Assembly (NCBI RefSeq): GCF_047824785.1
Contig: NZ_CP181167.1
Coordinates: forward strand, 2,294,001-2,358,000
Length of the DNA: 64,000 nucleotides
DNA from: Nitrobacter sp039808345
Lineage (GTDB): Bacteria; Pseudomonadota; Alphaproteobacteria; Rhizobiales; Xanthobacteraceae
Direction of reading: 5' to 3'
Translations under genes and position numbers: made by a program
Part shown: one piece after another, positions 29,452-38,430 of the stretch
How positions within the stretch are numbered: the stretch's first letter is position 1
Layout: the number at the start of each line of letters is the position of its first letter
Notes under the pieces: generated by a model
Database searches by the model: none
Told to the model about the DNA's origin: nothing
The model's input: only the letters and a program-made list of their open reading frames with translations

Positions 29452-30240
29452 TCATGGCGAGGGAGGGCTCGACTCAGCCATGGGGCGGGCGCCGTCCGCA
29501 ACTGCCGCTGTCCGCTTGCGCACCACCGCGTTGATGAATCCGGCGCGCGCGTCGGAATGCCCCTGCCCGCGCGGCTCCAGCACATGGCGCAGCAGGAAGC
29601 GCCCGGTCAGTTCGAAGCCGTCCAGCAGGTCTTGTTCCGACCAGCCGTCTTGCTCGTCATGGGAAGCACGCAGAAACGGCGGCAGCGGCAACAGCCGGTC
29701 GCGCCAGGGCTCGCCCGCCTGCCGCGACACCGCCCCGCCCGATTTCGGCGAGACGTAAATGAGGTCTGCGGTGGCGCCCGTGGCCGCACAGGCCGACAGA
29801 TCAAGGCCGAAACCGAGTTCGCCCAGCATCGCAAGCTCGAACCGGACCAGATGGATCGCCGCTCCACCCACTTGGTCAAAGTCGTCCAGCGTCCGTTCCA
29901 GCATCGCAAAGATGCCTTCATGAGGATCGCGCTCGGGCAACAGGCGCGTCAGCGCCGCCAGATGGGTCACGCCGTAGGTTGCATGTGACGATGCGAGCAG
30001 GCTCGCCGCGCGCATCCGCGTTCCTTCCAGCGCGTAGGTACCGAGATGTTCGTCGAGCCGCGCCCGCCACAGCGCGCTGACCGAATTCCCGGGCTGCAGC
30101 AGCGGACGCATCCGTGATCCGGCCCCGCCACGCACGAGACCGAGATGACGTCCATGGCTGCGGGTCAACAGCTCGACGATGGCCGAGGACTCGCCATGCC
30201 GCCGCACCCCGAGCACGATGCCGTCGTCAGTCCATTCCAT
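29452..30240 (-). CDS. recO: DNA repair protein RecO
   Basis: Recombination mediator that loads RecA with RecR and anneals strands. 262 residues. OB-fold N-terminus (M-E-W-T-D-D-G-I-V-L-G-V-R-R-H-G-E) followed by the helical domain; Y-E/H-L-type conserved positions L-F-E-L-A-L-L-x-x-L-G are represented by F-E-L-A-M-L-G-E-L-G-F-G-L-D-L (about residues 125-140), and the Cys cluster contains C-A-A-T-G. Between era plus a membrane-protein gene and parC, as in other Rhizobiales. Confidence 0.93.
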   Translation of the reverse strand: MEWTDDGIVLGVRRHGESSAIVELLTRSHGRHLGLVRGGAGSRMRPLLQPGNSVSALWRARLDEHLGTYALEGTRMRAASLLASSHATYGVTHLAALTRLLPERDPHEGIFAMLERTLDDFDQVGGAAIHLVRFELAMLGELGFGLDLSACAATGATADLIYVSPKSGGAVSRQAGEPWRDRLLPLPPFLRASHDEQDGWSEQDLLDGFELTGRFLLRHVLEPRGQGHSDARAGFINAVVRKRTAAVADGARPMAESSPPSP

Positions 30241-30312
30241 GGCGCCAGTCTACGGTAGCGTTCCCTTTCGCGGCAATCCGATCGCGCCGGATTGCCGCGT
30301 CATTCGAACCAG

Positions 30313-30684
30313 TCATTCGAACCAGTCTTCCGCGTCATCGGAGAATGAAAAATACAGGCCGGCTCCCGCAAGGCCGGTTGAAAAAAAGTCGATCGCAAAC
30401 GCGGGGGTCAGCCCGCTGTTCAATGAACCGAGCAACGAAAGCACCGAAAGCGCAAGCGCGACGACCAGCGCCCAACGCGCCCAGTTCTTCCGTTGCCGTG
30501 CTGCGAGCCACACCAGCAGCAGAAAGAAAATGAACACCATGACGACGAACGTATCGGCGCTCGCCGCAGCCGCCTGATCGACACGGTCGGACGGACGCGC
30601 GATGAACGCAGCCGACAACGTATCGATCAGGAGCGAAAGATACAGCAGAACTTCAAACCGCAGCACGTTTCCCGGGATCGTCAT
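30313..30684 (-). CDS. Small four-helix membrane protein between era and recO
   Basis: About 123 residues from ATG 30684. Four hydrophobic segments (about residues 8-28, 45-63, 70-88, 95-112) and an acidic C-terminus D-D-A-E-D-W-F-E. No family recognised. It begins only 14 bases after the era stop, so it is almost certainly in the same transcript as lepB-rnc-era and recO. A GGGGG-containing leader precedes the ATG. Confidence 0.7.
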   Translation of the reverse strand: MTIPGNVLRFEVLLYLSLLIDTLSAAFIARPSDRVDQAAAASADTFVVMVFIFFLLLVWLAARQRKNWARWALVVALALSVLSLLGSLNSGLTPAFAIDFFSTGLAGAGLYFSFSDDAEDWFE

Positions 30685-30698
30685 GCCGTAGCCCCCGC

Positions 30699-31610
30699 CT
30701 ATTCCTTGGGAAACTCCAGTCCCATTTCCCGATAACGGTTCGGATCGTCGCCCCACTTCTCACGCACCTTCACGAACAGAAACAGGTGAACCGGCTGGCC
30801 GATGATCTCGCCGATCTCCCTGCGGGAGTCGGCGCCGATCGCCTTTATCGTCGCGCCGTTCTTTCCCAGCACGATCTTACGCTGACTGTCGCGTTCGACA
30901 AAGATGGTCTGCTCGATGCGGACCGACCCGTCGTTGCGCTCGGTCCAGGTGTCGGTCTCGACCGTTGACTGATACGGCAGCTCCTGATGCAGATGGCGGT
31001 AGATTTTCTCGCGCGTGATTTCGGCGGCGAGATGACGCAGCGGGGCGTCCGACATCTGGTCTTCCGGATAGTGAAACGGCCCTTCAGGCACGCGTTCAGC
31101 CAGCGCGAGGCGCAGATCATCAACGCCGTCGCCCGACAGCGCCGACACCATGAACGTTTCCTCGAACGCAAGGCGTTCATTGGCCGCGCCGGCCAGCGCC
31201 AGCAGCTTTTCACGACGGACGAGGTCGATCTTGTTCAGCACCAGAATTTTCGGATGCGCCACGCCGGCGAGCTTCGTCAGGATGGCGTCGGCCTCTTCAT
31301 CGATGCCCGCGCGCGCGTCGAGAAGCACGCAAACGAGATCGGCGTCGTGGGCACCGCTCCACGCGGTCGAAACCATGGCGCGATCGAGCCGCCGCTTCGG
31401 GACGAAAATTCCGGGAGTGTCGACGAGAATGATCTGGGCGTTGTTCTCGACAACGATGCCGCGGATCAGCGCGCGGGTGGTCTGCACCTTGCGCGAGACG
31501 ATCGTGACCTTGGAGCCGACCAGCGCGTTCACCAGCGTCGACTTGCCGACATTCGGCGCCCCGATCAACGCCACGAAACCGCATCGCGCGGTCGGGCCGG
31601 ACTCGCTCAC
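30699..31610 (-). CDS. era: GTPase Era
   Basis: Essential GTPase for 16S rRNA maturation and small-subunit assembly. 303 residues. G1 G-A-P-N-V-G-K-S-T, G3 D-T-P-G-I, G4 N-K-I-D and the C-terminal KH domain with G-K-N-G-A-T-I-K (about residues 240-247). The start is the GTG at 31610 (V-S-E-S-G-P-T), which overlaps the rnc stop codon (GTGA), a sign of translational coupling; longer frames upstream run into rnc. Confidence 0.95.
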   Translation of the reverse strand: MSESGPTARCGFVALIGAPNVGKSTLVNALVGSKVTIVSRKVQTTRALIRGIVVENNAQIILVDTPGIFVPKRRLDRAMVSTAWSGAHDADLVCVLLDARAGIDEEADAILTKLAGVAHPKILVLNKIDLVRREKLLALAGAANERLAFEETFMVSALSGDGVDDLRLALAERVPEGPFHYPEDQMSDAPLRHLAAEITREKIYRHLHQELPYQSTVETDTWTERNDGSVRIEQTIFVERDSQRKIVLGKNGATIKAIGADSRREIGEIIGQPVHLFLFVKVREKWGDDPNRYREMGLEFPKE

Positions 31611-32407
31611 TTGACACCTTCGCGAGCGATCATGGCGGACGCCGCGGCCTTCTCGGCCGCGCGCTTGCTGCCGCCGATGCCTTCCGAGGGCTCCAGCCCC
31701 GGCAATTCGACCGCAACGCGGAAGCGCGGGTCGTGATGCGGCCCGGTGCGCTCCACTTCGCGGTAAACCGGCGTCGGCAGCCCCTTGCCCTGCGCCCACT
31801 CCTGCAGCACGGTCTTGGGATCGCGCAGCGGCCGCACCGGCTTGCGCATCCGCTCGACCCAGTTGCGCTCGACGAAGGCAGCGGCCGCCGCATAGCCGCC
31901 ATCGAGATAGACGGCGCCAATGACCGCCTCGCAGATGTCGCCGAGCACGGACCGGCGCAGCCGCGCCCCTACGCCCGCGCCGACCGCACCGAGCTTGACG
32001 CCCTCTTGCAGATCGAGCGACTTGGCGACATCGATACATGTCTCCTTGCGCACGAGATCGGCCAGGCGCTTCGACAACTCGCCCTCGTCCGCCTTGGGAA
32101 AGGCGCGGTAGAGCATGTCGGAGACCACAAGACCAAGCACATGATCGCCGAGAAATTCGAGGCGCTGATAGCTATCGCAGCGTCCACGCGATGACTTCAG
32201 CGCCGAGACATGGGTGAAAGCCGTCGTCAGCAGCGAGATATCGGCGAACTCATGGCCGAGCCGCTGTTCGATCGCCGCCATGATCGCCTTGGTGCTGGTC
32301 CGGACGCGCTTCTTCTTGGGGGCAGGCGCCACCGGCTCCGTGCCCGATGGCGCGGCTACGTCTTCGGAAATCGGAACGGGCTTAATGTCAGCCGATTCAT
32401 CCATCAT
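31607..32407 (-). CDS. rnc: Ribonuclease III
   Basis: Double-strand-specific endoribonuclease for rRNA and mRNA processing. About 266 residues. The nuclease signature Y-Q-R-L-E-F-L-G-D-H-V-L-G (catalytic Glu/Asp) is at about residues 77-89, the second acidic cluster in V-L-G-D-I-C-E-A-V-I-G-A-V-Y-L-D-G-G, and a double-strand RNA-binding domain ends the protein. It has a longer Pro/Lys-rich N-terminus (about 40 residues) than E. coli RNase III. Start ATG 32407 (M-M-D-E-S) overlaps the lepB stop by four bases (ATGA). Confidence 0.95.
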   Translation of the reverse strand: MMDESADIKPVPISEDVAAPSGTEPVAPAPKKKRVRTSTKAIMAAIEQRLGHEFADISLLTTAFTHVSALKSSRGRCDSYQRLEFLGDHVLGLVVSDMLYRAFPKADEGELSKRLADLVRKETCIDVAKSLDLQEGVKLGAVGAGVGARLRRSVLGDICEAVIGAVYLDGGYAAAAAFVERNWVERMRKPVRPLRDPKTVLQEWAQGKGLPTPVYREVERTGPHHDPRFRVAVELPGLEPSEGIGGSKRAAEKAAASAMIAREGVK

Positions 32408-33162
32408 CGCACGATGGAGAACATGCGATTCCAGCGGACGGCGGCGGGCCAGCGCCAAACCTGCCAGGCATGCTCTCCCTCCGCGATCGAAAAGAAGATC
32501 ATCTGCGCCCGACCGACCAGATTCTCGAGCGGCACATAGCCGACCGCGGAAAGCACGCGGCTGTCGGTCGAGTTGTCGCGGTTGTCGCCCATCATGAAGA
32601 AATGACCGGGCGGTACGACGTAGACATTGGTGTTGTCGTAAAATCCGTTGTCGACGCAATCGAGCGTCTTGTAAGTGACGCCGTTCGGCAGCGTTTCCTG
32701 CCATTGCTTGACGCGCGCCGTCGCATCAGAGCCGCAAGGATCCTCACCGACGAAATCCGGCAGCCTTTCGCGCTGCACCGGGGCATCGTTGATGTAGAGC
32801 AGCCCCTCCTTCATCTGAATGCGGTCGCCGGGCAGTCCTATCACCCGCTTGATGTAGTCGGTGGTGTTGTCCTTCGGCAGACGAAACACCACGACATCGC
32901 CCCTGCTCGGTTCGGAGCCGAACACCCTCCCGGAAAACAGCGGCGGCGAGAACGGGATGGAATAATGACTGTAGCCGTACGAGTACTTCGAAACGAACAG
33001 ATAGTCGCCGACCAGCAGCGTCGCCTTCATCGATCCCGAAGGGATGTTGAACGGCTGAAACAGGAAGGTCCGGATCACGAGCGCGATGATAAGAGCGTGG
33101 ATCACGACACGGATGGTCTCGCCGACGCCGTTCTCAGTTTTGGTTCCGGATGTCACGCTCAT
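32404..33162 (-). CDS. lepB: Signal peptidase I
   Basis: Cleaves Sec and Tat signal peptides at the periplasmic face. 252 residues with one N-terminal membrane anchor (about residues 18-38). Catalytic Ser in I-P-S-G-S-M-K (about 46) and catalytic Lys in Y-I-K-R-V-I-G-L-P-G-D (about 107) are present; the boxes D-Y-L-F-V and M-G-D-N-R-D-N-S-T-D-S-R are intact. GGGAAGAG precedes the ATG at 33162. First of the tightly overlapped lepB-rnc-era trio. Confidence 0.96.
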   Translation of the reverse strand: MSVTSGTKTENGVGETIRVVIHALIIALVIRTFLFQPFNIPSGSMKATLLVGDYLFVSKYSYGYSHYSIPFSPPLFSGRVFGSEPSRGDVVVFRLPKDNTTDYIKRVIGLPGDRIQMKEGLLYINDAPVQRERLPDFVGEDPCGSDATARVKQWQETLPNGVTYKTLDCVDNGFYDNTNVYVVPPGHFFMMGDNRDNSTDSRVLSAVGYVPLENLVGRAQMIFFSIAEGEHAWQVWRWPAAVRWNRMFSIVR

Positions 33163-33426
33163 CTCTTCCCTATGTCGGTGGCCGCCGCCTGGAAGCGATG
33201 GCAAAGCGCCTCTATGCGAAACGCGCCCGCTCCGCACACAACGCAGTGAATTCTGGTAGTCGACGAATCCGCAGGCAATTCGTCACGATTTGAGCTGATT
33301 CATCCCGATCAAGATACCCTGCGGCATTTTAGACGGTTGTTGGCGGCCACGCAATCAACCGTGTCGCAAAAATCATATAACCATCTGATAAATAACATAT
33401 TTTAGTTTAAGCTGTCCGGAACCGGA

Positions 33427-33846
33427 TCAAGGTCTGCCCGGTGCGGCGGCCGAAATTATGACGAAAGCCTGCGCCAGCGGCCAGTCATCCGTAAGGCTTA
33501 CGTCAATGCGGACCTCAAGGCCGGGAGGCGTGAGCAGTTGCAGCCGCTTCAGCGCCCCGCCCGTGAGCATCATGGAGGGTTGCCCGGCCTGAAGATTGAC
33601 GACGCCCATGTCCCGCCACCATACGCCCTGACGGATTCCGGTCCCGAGCGCCTTGGCGCACGCTTCTTTCGCGGCGAACCGCTTCGCATAGGTTGAGACC
33701 ACCATTTTCTCATTGGTGGCGCGACGCTCCGCCTTCGCCCGCTCGACGTCCGTGAAGACCCGGTTGAGAAACCGGTCCCCGTGACGCTCGATGACTTTCG
33801 CTACCCGGCGGATATCGATCAGGTCGGAGCCGATGCCAATGATCAT
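33427..33846 (-). CDS. acpS: Holo-[acyl-carrier-protein] synthase
   Basis: Transfers phosphopantetheine from CoA to apo-ACP. 139 residues; I-G-I-G-S-D-L-I-D-I-R-R (Mg-binding Asp) and F-A-A-K-E-A-C-A-K-A-L-G-T-G are the family signatures. Overlaps the pdxJ stop by four bases (ATGA). The 264 bp between acpS and lepB hold no gene; they are AT-rich and may hold a separate lepB promoter. Confidence 0.95.
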   Translation of the reverse strand: MIIGIGSDLIDIRRVAKVIERHGDRFLNRVFTDVERAKAERRATNEKMVVSTYAKRFAAKEACAKALGTGIRQGVWWRDMGVVNLQAGQPSMMLTGGALKRLQLLTPPGLEVRIDVSLTDDWPLAQAFVIISAAAPGRP

Positions 33847-34613
33847 GCCGTCCGCGTCTTCAGTGTCGCGCGTCCGCGATCCATGGCCGCTCGCATGGTG
33901 CGGACCGTCTCGGCGATGCCGACGAGCAGCGCCTCACCCATCATAAAGTATCCGATATTCAGTTCGGTGATCTCGGGCAGCGCCGCGATCGTCTCCGCCG
34001 TCGCGTAATCGAGGCCATGGCCCGCATGAACCTCGAGGCCCGCCGACCTGGCCAATGCGGCGCCTTCGACAATGCGGCGCCACTCCGCATCCGCCTTTCC
34101 GCTGTCACCCTCGACGACAGCATCGCACCAGCCGCCGGTATGAATCTCGATCACGGGCGCGCGCAGTTTCGCCGCCGCCTCGATTTGCCTGGGATCGGCG
34201 GCGATGAACAGCGAGACCCGGATGCCGGCGTCGTTCAGTTTCGCGATGAAAGGCGCCAGCGCATTGTATTGGCCAGCCGCGTCGAGACCGCCTTCAGTGG
34301 TCAGTTCCTCGCGCCGCTCGGGGACCAGACAGACGGCGTGCGGCTGGGTGGCCAGCGCGATCCCCTGCATCTCCGCCGTCGCCGCCATCTCGAAATTCAG
34401 AGGCTTTCCGATCTCGGCCTTGAGCCGCGCCATGTCGGAATCGCGAATATGGCGGCGATCCTCGCGCAAATGCGCGGTGATGCCGTCGGCGCCGGCCGCG
34501 ATCGCAGCAAGCGCTATTCGCACCACATCCGGCCGATCGCCGCCGCGCGCGTTGCGGATGGTGGCGACGTGATCGACGTTGACTCCGAGGCGTAGGGATT
34601 GAGAACTGGACAT
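33843..34613 (-). CDS. pdxJ: Pyridoxine 5'-phosphate synthase
   Basis: Last step of the DXP-dependent vitamin B6 pathway: ring closure of aminoacetone phosphate with deoxyxylulose phosphate. About 256 residues, TIM barrel. N-terminal L-G-V-N-V-D-H-V-A-T-I-R-N-A-R, R-E-D-R-R-H-I and the end strand E-V-H-A-G-H-G-L-D-Y are diagnostic. Start at 34613 (M-S-S-S-Q-S) with AAGAG upstream; a 23-codon extension is open but lacks similarity. In many relatives pyrE sits between rsh and pdxJ; here only repeats do. Confidence 0.95.
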   Translation of the reverse strand: MSSSQSLRLGVNVDHVATIRNARGGDRPDVVRIALAAIAAGADGITAHLREDRRHIRDSDMARLKAEIGKPLNFEMAATAEMQGIALATQPHAVCLVPERREELTTEGGLDAAGQYNALAPFIAKLNDAGIRVSLFIAADPRQIEAAAKLRAPVIEIHTGGWCDAVVEGDSGKADAEWRRIVEGAALARSAGLEVHAGHGLDYATAETIAALPEITELNIGYFMMGEALLVGIAETVRTMRAAMDRGRATLKTRTA

Positions 34614-34663
34614 CGAATGACTCTTGATCTGCTCCGCATCGCGGGAGCTCAGCATCGCGACGT

Positions 34664-34768
34664 TAGAGCGGCGGCTGGTCAAATGGAATCAGCGCCGCCG
34701 CTCTAGTTAGTTGATTGAGCATCGGATTTATCCCGAAACCGGTTCCCACTTTCAGGTCCGATGCTCTA
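34664..34768. repeat. Intergenic repeat family B
   Basis: About 100 bp: gagcggcggctggtcaaatg, gaatcagcgccgccgctcta (inverted repeat) and then gattgagcatcggatttatc, ccgaaaccggttcccacttt, ending ggtccgatgctctaaag, which pairs with gagcatcgga. A near-identical copy is at 44865-44966. Confidence 0.85.
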
Positions 34769-34843
34769 AAGAACGTGCTCTCTCGAATGAAGAACCGGAT
34801 GTGGGGTTAAGACGATCGATTGCGACGCCCTTTCATAGCATCC

Positions 34844-34945
34844 AGAGCGTTTTCGAGCGAAGTGGAATCCGGTTCGCGTTAAGAAAACGCGTCAAATCAA
34901 TATCATAGAGCTTCGCTTCTAATTCAATCAGAAGCGATAATGCTC
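34844..34945 (-). repeat. Intergenic repeat family A, short form
   Basis: Inverted copy (agagcgttttcgagcgaagt ... ttctaattcaatcagaagcg). A second, partial hairpin cgtttctgcgtctgattgaa follows to about 34985, next to the rsh stop. Confidence 0.85.
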
Positions 34946-34987
34946 AAGAGCGTTTCTGCGTCTGATTGAATCGGCAGCGAACTCCAG

Positions 34988-37312
34988 TTAACCGTTGACC
35001 CGCTCGACCCGCGCCACGACGTCCTTGGCGCGCAACTGGGCGATGATGGCGCTGAGATGCTTGAGGTCATAAACCTCGAGATCGATCGTCATTTCGGTGA
35101 AGTCGGGCGAATGCCTGGTCATGCTGATATTGTCGATATTACCGTCGTGCTCGGCGATCACGGTCGCGACCTGTGCAAGGCTGCCGGGTTCGTTGAGGCT
35201 ATCCAGCACGATGCGCGCGGGGAATCGCTGCGGCGTCGTGTCATCGACATCCCAACGAACGTCGAGCCAGCGCTCAGGCTCTTCCTCGAAATCCGTCAAC
35301 GCCGGCGATTGAATCGGATAGATCGTGATGCCCTCACCGGGAGTGACGATGCCGACGATACGGTCGCCCGGCACCGCGCCGCCATTGGGCGCGAACTTGA
35401 CCGGCAAGTCCGGATTGATGCCGCCTATCGGAATCACCGACGGGCTGCGGGCGGGATCCAGCGGCGTTTTCAGTTTGAGTTTCGCCGTCAGGCTCTTCTT
35501 GACGCCCGGGCCGCCAACCCGCTCCTCCTTGTAGTCCGGGTACATCGCGCGCGCGACATCGGCGGCGCGCATCTCGCCCCGCCCTACCGAAGCCATGACA
35601 TCCTCGATCGTGGCCCGCGCCAGCCGGGGCAACGCGCCGGTGAGCTTGTCGTCGGCGTATTCGATCTTCGCGCGGATGAACAGGCGCTCAACGATCCGCC
35701 GGCCAAGGCTGACATACTGACCGCGCACAGCGGCTCGCGTGGCGCGCCGGATCGCCACCCTCGCCTTGCCGGTGATCGCAAGCGATTCCCAGGCGGATGG
35801 CGGCGCGGACTGGGCCGCCGACGTCAGAACCTCGACCTCGTCACCATTTTGCAATCGCGACGACAGCGGCGCAAACTTGCCGTTGATCTTGCAGCCTACC
35901 GTGCTGTTGCCGACGTCGGTATGCACGGCATAAGCGAAGTCGATGACATTGGCGTGCCGCGGCAGCGCGATCAGCTTCCCCTTCGGGGTGAAGCAGAAGA
36001 CCTGATCGTGAAACAGTTCGAGCTTGGTGTGTTCGAGGAACTCCTCCGGATTGGCGCTTTCAGACAGCATTTCGATGGTATGACGCAGCCAGGCGAACGC
36101 ATTGGACTCCCGATTGAGCAGTTCGGTCGGCGAGCCCGCGCCGTCCTTGTAAAAGGCATGGGCGGCGATGCCATGCTCGGCGATGCGATCCATCTCCTCG
36201 GTGCGAAGCTGCAATTCCACGCGCTGATTGCCCGGTCCGATCACCGTGGTGTGGATCGAGCGATAGTCGTTCTGCTTCGGCGTCGAGATATAATCCTTGA
36301 AACGGCCCGGCACGACCGGCCACGTCATGTGGACCACCCCGAGGGCGCGATAGCAAGCTTCGACATCGGGCACCACGACGCGAAATCCGAAAATGTCGGA
36401 AAGCTGCTCGAAACCGACCGACTTCCGTTCCATCTTGGTCCAGATCGAGAATGGCTGCTTGCGACGGCCGGCTACGCGCGCTGCGATGCCCTTGTTGACA
36501 AGACTGGTTGTGAGCTGGCTCTCGATCTCACCGATCAGGTTGCGGTTACGCTCGGCCAGCGCATCGAGCCGCTGCGCCACCACGCCGTGGGCTTCCGGAT
36601 CGAGGGTCTGGAACGCCAGATCCTCAAGCTCCTCGCGCATTTCCTGCATGCCCATGCGGCCGGCGAGCGGCGCGTAGATGTCGAGGGTTTCCTCGGCGAT
36701 GCGCTGACGCGACGCCGGCGGCACGAACTCGAGCGTGCGCATGTTGTGCAGCCGATCCGCCAGCTTGATCAGCAGCACGCGGACGTCATCGGCAATCGCC
36801 AGCAGCAGCTTGCGCAGGTTTTCGGCCTGCTTGGCCTCGCGCGAGACCAGTTCCAGCCGTTTCAGCTTGGTCAGGCCCTCGACCAGCGCGCCGATCTCGG
36901 ACCCGAACATGTTGTCGATCTCGGCGCGGGTGGCCTCGGTGTCCTCAATGGTGTCGTGCAGCAGCGCCGCGACGATAGTGGCGTCGTCGAGCTTGAGGCC
37001 GGTCAGGATGGCCGCCACCTCGAGCGGATGGGAGAAATACGGATCGCCCGACGCCCGTATCTGTTCGCCATGAGCTTTCATGGCGTAGACGTACGCCTGG
37101 TTGAGGATATCCTCGTTAGTGTCGGGATTGTACGAGCGCACGCGTTCGACCAGGTCGTATTGACGCATCATGCGCGGGCGCGGCGGCTTGGCAGGGGCAG
37201 CCGGCGTCGGCGCCGTCACGACCGGGTCGGTCGCGGCCTCCATCTGCCGCCTTCTGCGAGGCCAGCCTGTCATAGAACCGAGTGTCTTCATCGCGCGGAA
37301 ACCGCCCTTCAC
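34988..37312 (-). CDS. rsh: Bifunctional (p)ppGpp synthetase/hydrolase (RelA/SpoT)
   Basis: Controls the stringent response. Up to 774 residues. HD hydrolase with Y-F-S-H-P-L-E-V-A and L-L-H-D-T-I-E-D-T; synthetase with R-F-K-D-Y-I-S and Y-R-S-I-H-T; TGS domain (F-T-P-K-G-K-L-I-A-L-P); helical/RIS part; C-terminal ACT domain from about residue 695 (L-N-E-P-G-S-L-A-Q-V). Both catalytic halves look active. The true start may be internal (M-M-R-Q-Y-D-L-V-E-R at codon 48 is the conserved start), so 37312 may be too long. Sits downstream of rpoZ with repeats between. Confidence 0.94.
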   Translation of the reverse strand: MKGGFRAMKTLGSMTGWPRRRRQMEAATDPVVTAPTPAAPAKPPRPRMMRQYDLVERVRSYNPDTNEDILNQAYVYAMKAHGEQIRASGDPYFSHPLEVAAILTGLKLDDATIVAALLHDTIEDTEATRAEIDNMFGSEIGALVEGLTKLKRLELVSREAKQAENLRKLLLAIADDVRVLLIKLADRLHNMRTLEFVPPASRQRIAEETLDIYAPLAGRMGMQEMREELEDLAFQTLDPEAHGVVAQRLDALAERNRNLIGEIESQLTTSLVNKGIAARVAGRRKQPFSIWTKMERKSVGFEQLSDIFGFRVVVPDVEACYRALGVVHMTWPVVPGRFKDYISTPKQNDYRSIHTTVIGPGNQRVELQLRTEEMDRIAEHGIAAHAFYKDGAGSPTELLNRESNAFAWLRHTIEMLSESANPEEFLEHTKLELFHDQVFCFTPKGKLIALPRHANVIDFAYAVHTDVGNSTVGCKINGKFAPLSSRLQNGDEVEVLTSAAQSAPPSAWESLAITGKARVAIRRATRAAVRGQYVSLGRRIVERLFIRAKIEYADDKLTGALPRLARATIEDVMASVGRGEMRAADVARAMYPDYKEERVGGPGVKKSLTAKLKLKTPLDPARSPSVIPIGGINPDLPVKFAPNGGAVPGDRIVGIVTPGEGITIYPIQSPALTDFEEEPERWLDVRWDVDDTTPQRFPARIVLDSLNEPGSLAQVATVIAEHDGNIDNISMTRHSPDFTEMTIDLEVYDLKHLSAIIAQLRAKDVVARVERVNG

Positions 37313-37333
37313 CCCCAGTATCTATATCTATCC

Positions 37334-37430
37334 TATAGCGTTTTCGAGCGACGTGGATACCGGTTCGCGCAACGAAAACGCGTCAAAAATCATCGCCCCG
37401 CTTCTGATTCTGTCGGAAACGGAAAGACTC
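37334..37430 (-). repeat. Intergenic repeat family A, inverted copy of a pair
   Basis: atagcgttttcgagcgacgt ... gcaacgaaaacgcgtcaaaa ... ccgcttctgattctgtcgga. Together with the copy at 37567 it forms an inverted pair that could make a long hairpin between rpoZ and rsh. Confidence 0.82.
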
Positions 37431-37566
37431 CGGATTGTCCCGGCCGAAAGCCGAGTTCGACGTTCAGGCGCGCCAGTATCATTTCGAAGCCGGATGCATA
37501 CTCGCGCAGCCGGTGCGGCGATCAACTCATTTGCCTGAACGCAAAAACCCGGACCAGGGCCCGGGC

Positions 37567-37671
37567 TTAGAGCCTCGCTTCCGATGAAATCAGAAAACAG
37601 GCTCTATAATCTTATTTCAACGCGTTTTCGTTGCGCGAACCGGTATCCACGTCGCTCGAAAACGCTACAGA
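37567..37671 (+). repeat. Intergenic repeat family A, direct copy of a pair
   Basis: gagcctcgcttccgatgaaa ... caacgcgttttcgttgcgcg ... acgtcgctcgaaaacgctac. Both this and the 37334 copy share the variant TTGCGCGAACC and ACGTCGCTCG, so the two are closer to each other than to other copies. Confidence 0.82.
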
Positions 37672-37693
37672 CCTCCTGTCGGTGAGGGGCCGA

Positions 37694-38086
37694 TCATTCA
37701 TCCTCTTCGGGCTGTTCCTCGGGAGGCGCCAGCCCCTCCAGGCCCTTCAGCAGTTCTTCCTCGGTCATGCGCTCGACCGCGACCTCGGTATCGTCCGCAT
37801 CAACGCTCGCCCCGGCCGAACCGATCAAGGGCACGGTGTCGGACTCGGGCTCGTCGACCTCGACAAACTTCTGCAAGGAATGAACCAGCTCCTCGCGCAT
37901 ATCCTCCGGGGAGATGGTCTGCTCGGCGATCTCGCGGAGCGCAACGACGGGATTCTTGTCGTTATCGCGGTCAATCGTCAGCTGCGAACCCGACGAAATC
38001 ATCCGCGCGCGATGTGCGGCTAAAAGAACCAGGTCAAACCGGTTGTCGACCTTATCGATGCAATCTTCTACGGTGACGCGCGCCAT
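37694..38086 (-). CDS. rpoZ: RNA polymerase omega subunit
   Basis: Assists assembly of the core enzyme. 130 residues; the conserved helix M-A-R-V-T-V-E-D-C-I and N-R-F-D-L-V-L-L-A-A-H-R-A-R are at residues 1-28, N-P-V-V-A-L-R-E-I-A at about 45-54. The C-terminal half is acidic and low-complexity (E-E-E-L-L-K-G-L... P-E-E-Q-P-E-E-D-E). Upstream of rsh as in other alphaproteobacteria. Confidence 0.96.
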   Translation of the reverse strand: MARVTVEDCIDKVDNRFDLVLLAAHRARMISSGSQLTIDRDNDKNPVVALREIAEQTISPEDMREELVHSLQKFVEVDEPESDTVPLIGSAGASVDADDTEVAVERMTEEELLKGLEGLAPPEEQPEEDE

Positions 38087-38430
38087 CGCCTGTCGCTCCG
38101 TTGAGGCTGAAACTGGTGAATATACGCGCTAGGTATAGAGCGTTTGAGGGTTTCGCAACAGGGAATTTAACATTTGGCGTGACGGCCTGTCTCTGATACC
38201 CGTTACCGGAGCCAGAAGGCCGGCGTCCGGAGAAGCGGAACAGAGTCCCCGATCGGACAAGAATTCGCTTCATTGCTTCTCCATTGTGTCCTCAACGCTG
38301 CCCTTGCCTCAACCTCATTGCGCCTATTGTCTTCTTCAATCTGATTCGCGAGACGCGATTTGCATCATTGAACCGTGAGGCTGGGCTTCAGCCGCACCAA
38401 TAGCGCGCACAACGATCACGAGAACGCTCG
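38087..38430. other. Divergent intergenic region rpoZ / NYN gene
   Basis: 344 bp between divergent genes, without a gene or repeat copy. It must hold both promoters; I do not see a clear -35/-10 pair. Confidence 0.4.

Noticed and set aside
35057..37570. 837-codon open frame opposite rsh
   Set aside because: Antisense of rsh, composition-driven (Arg/Leu/Asp-rich), no domain.
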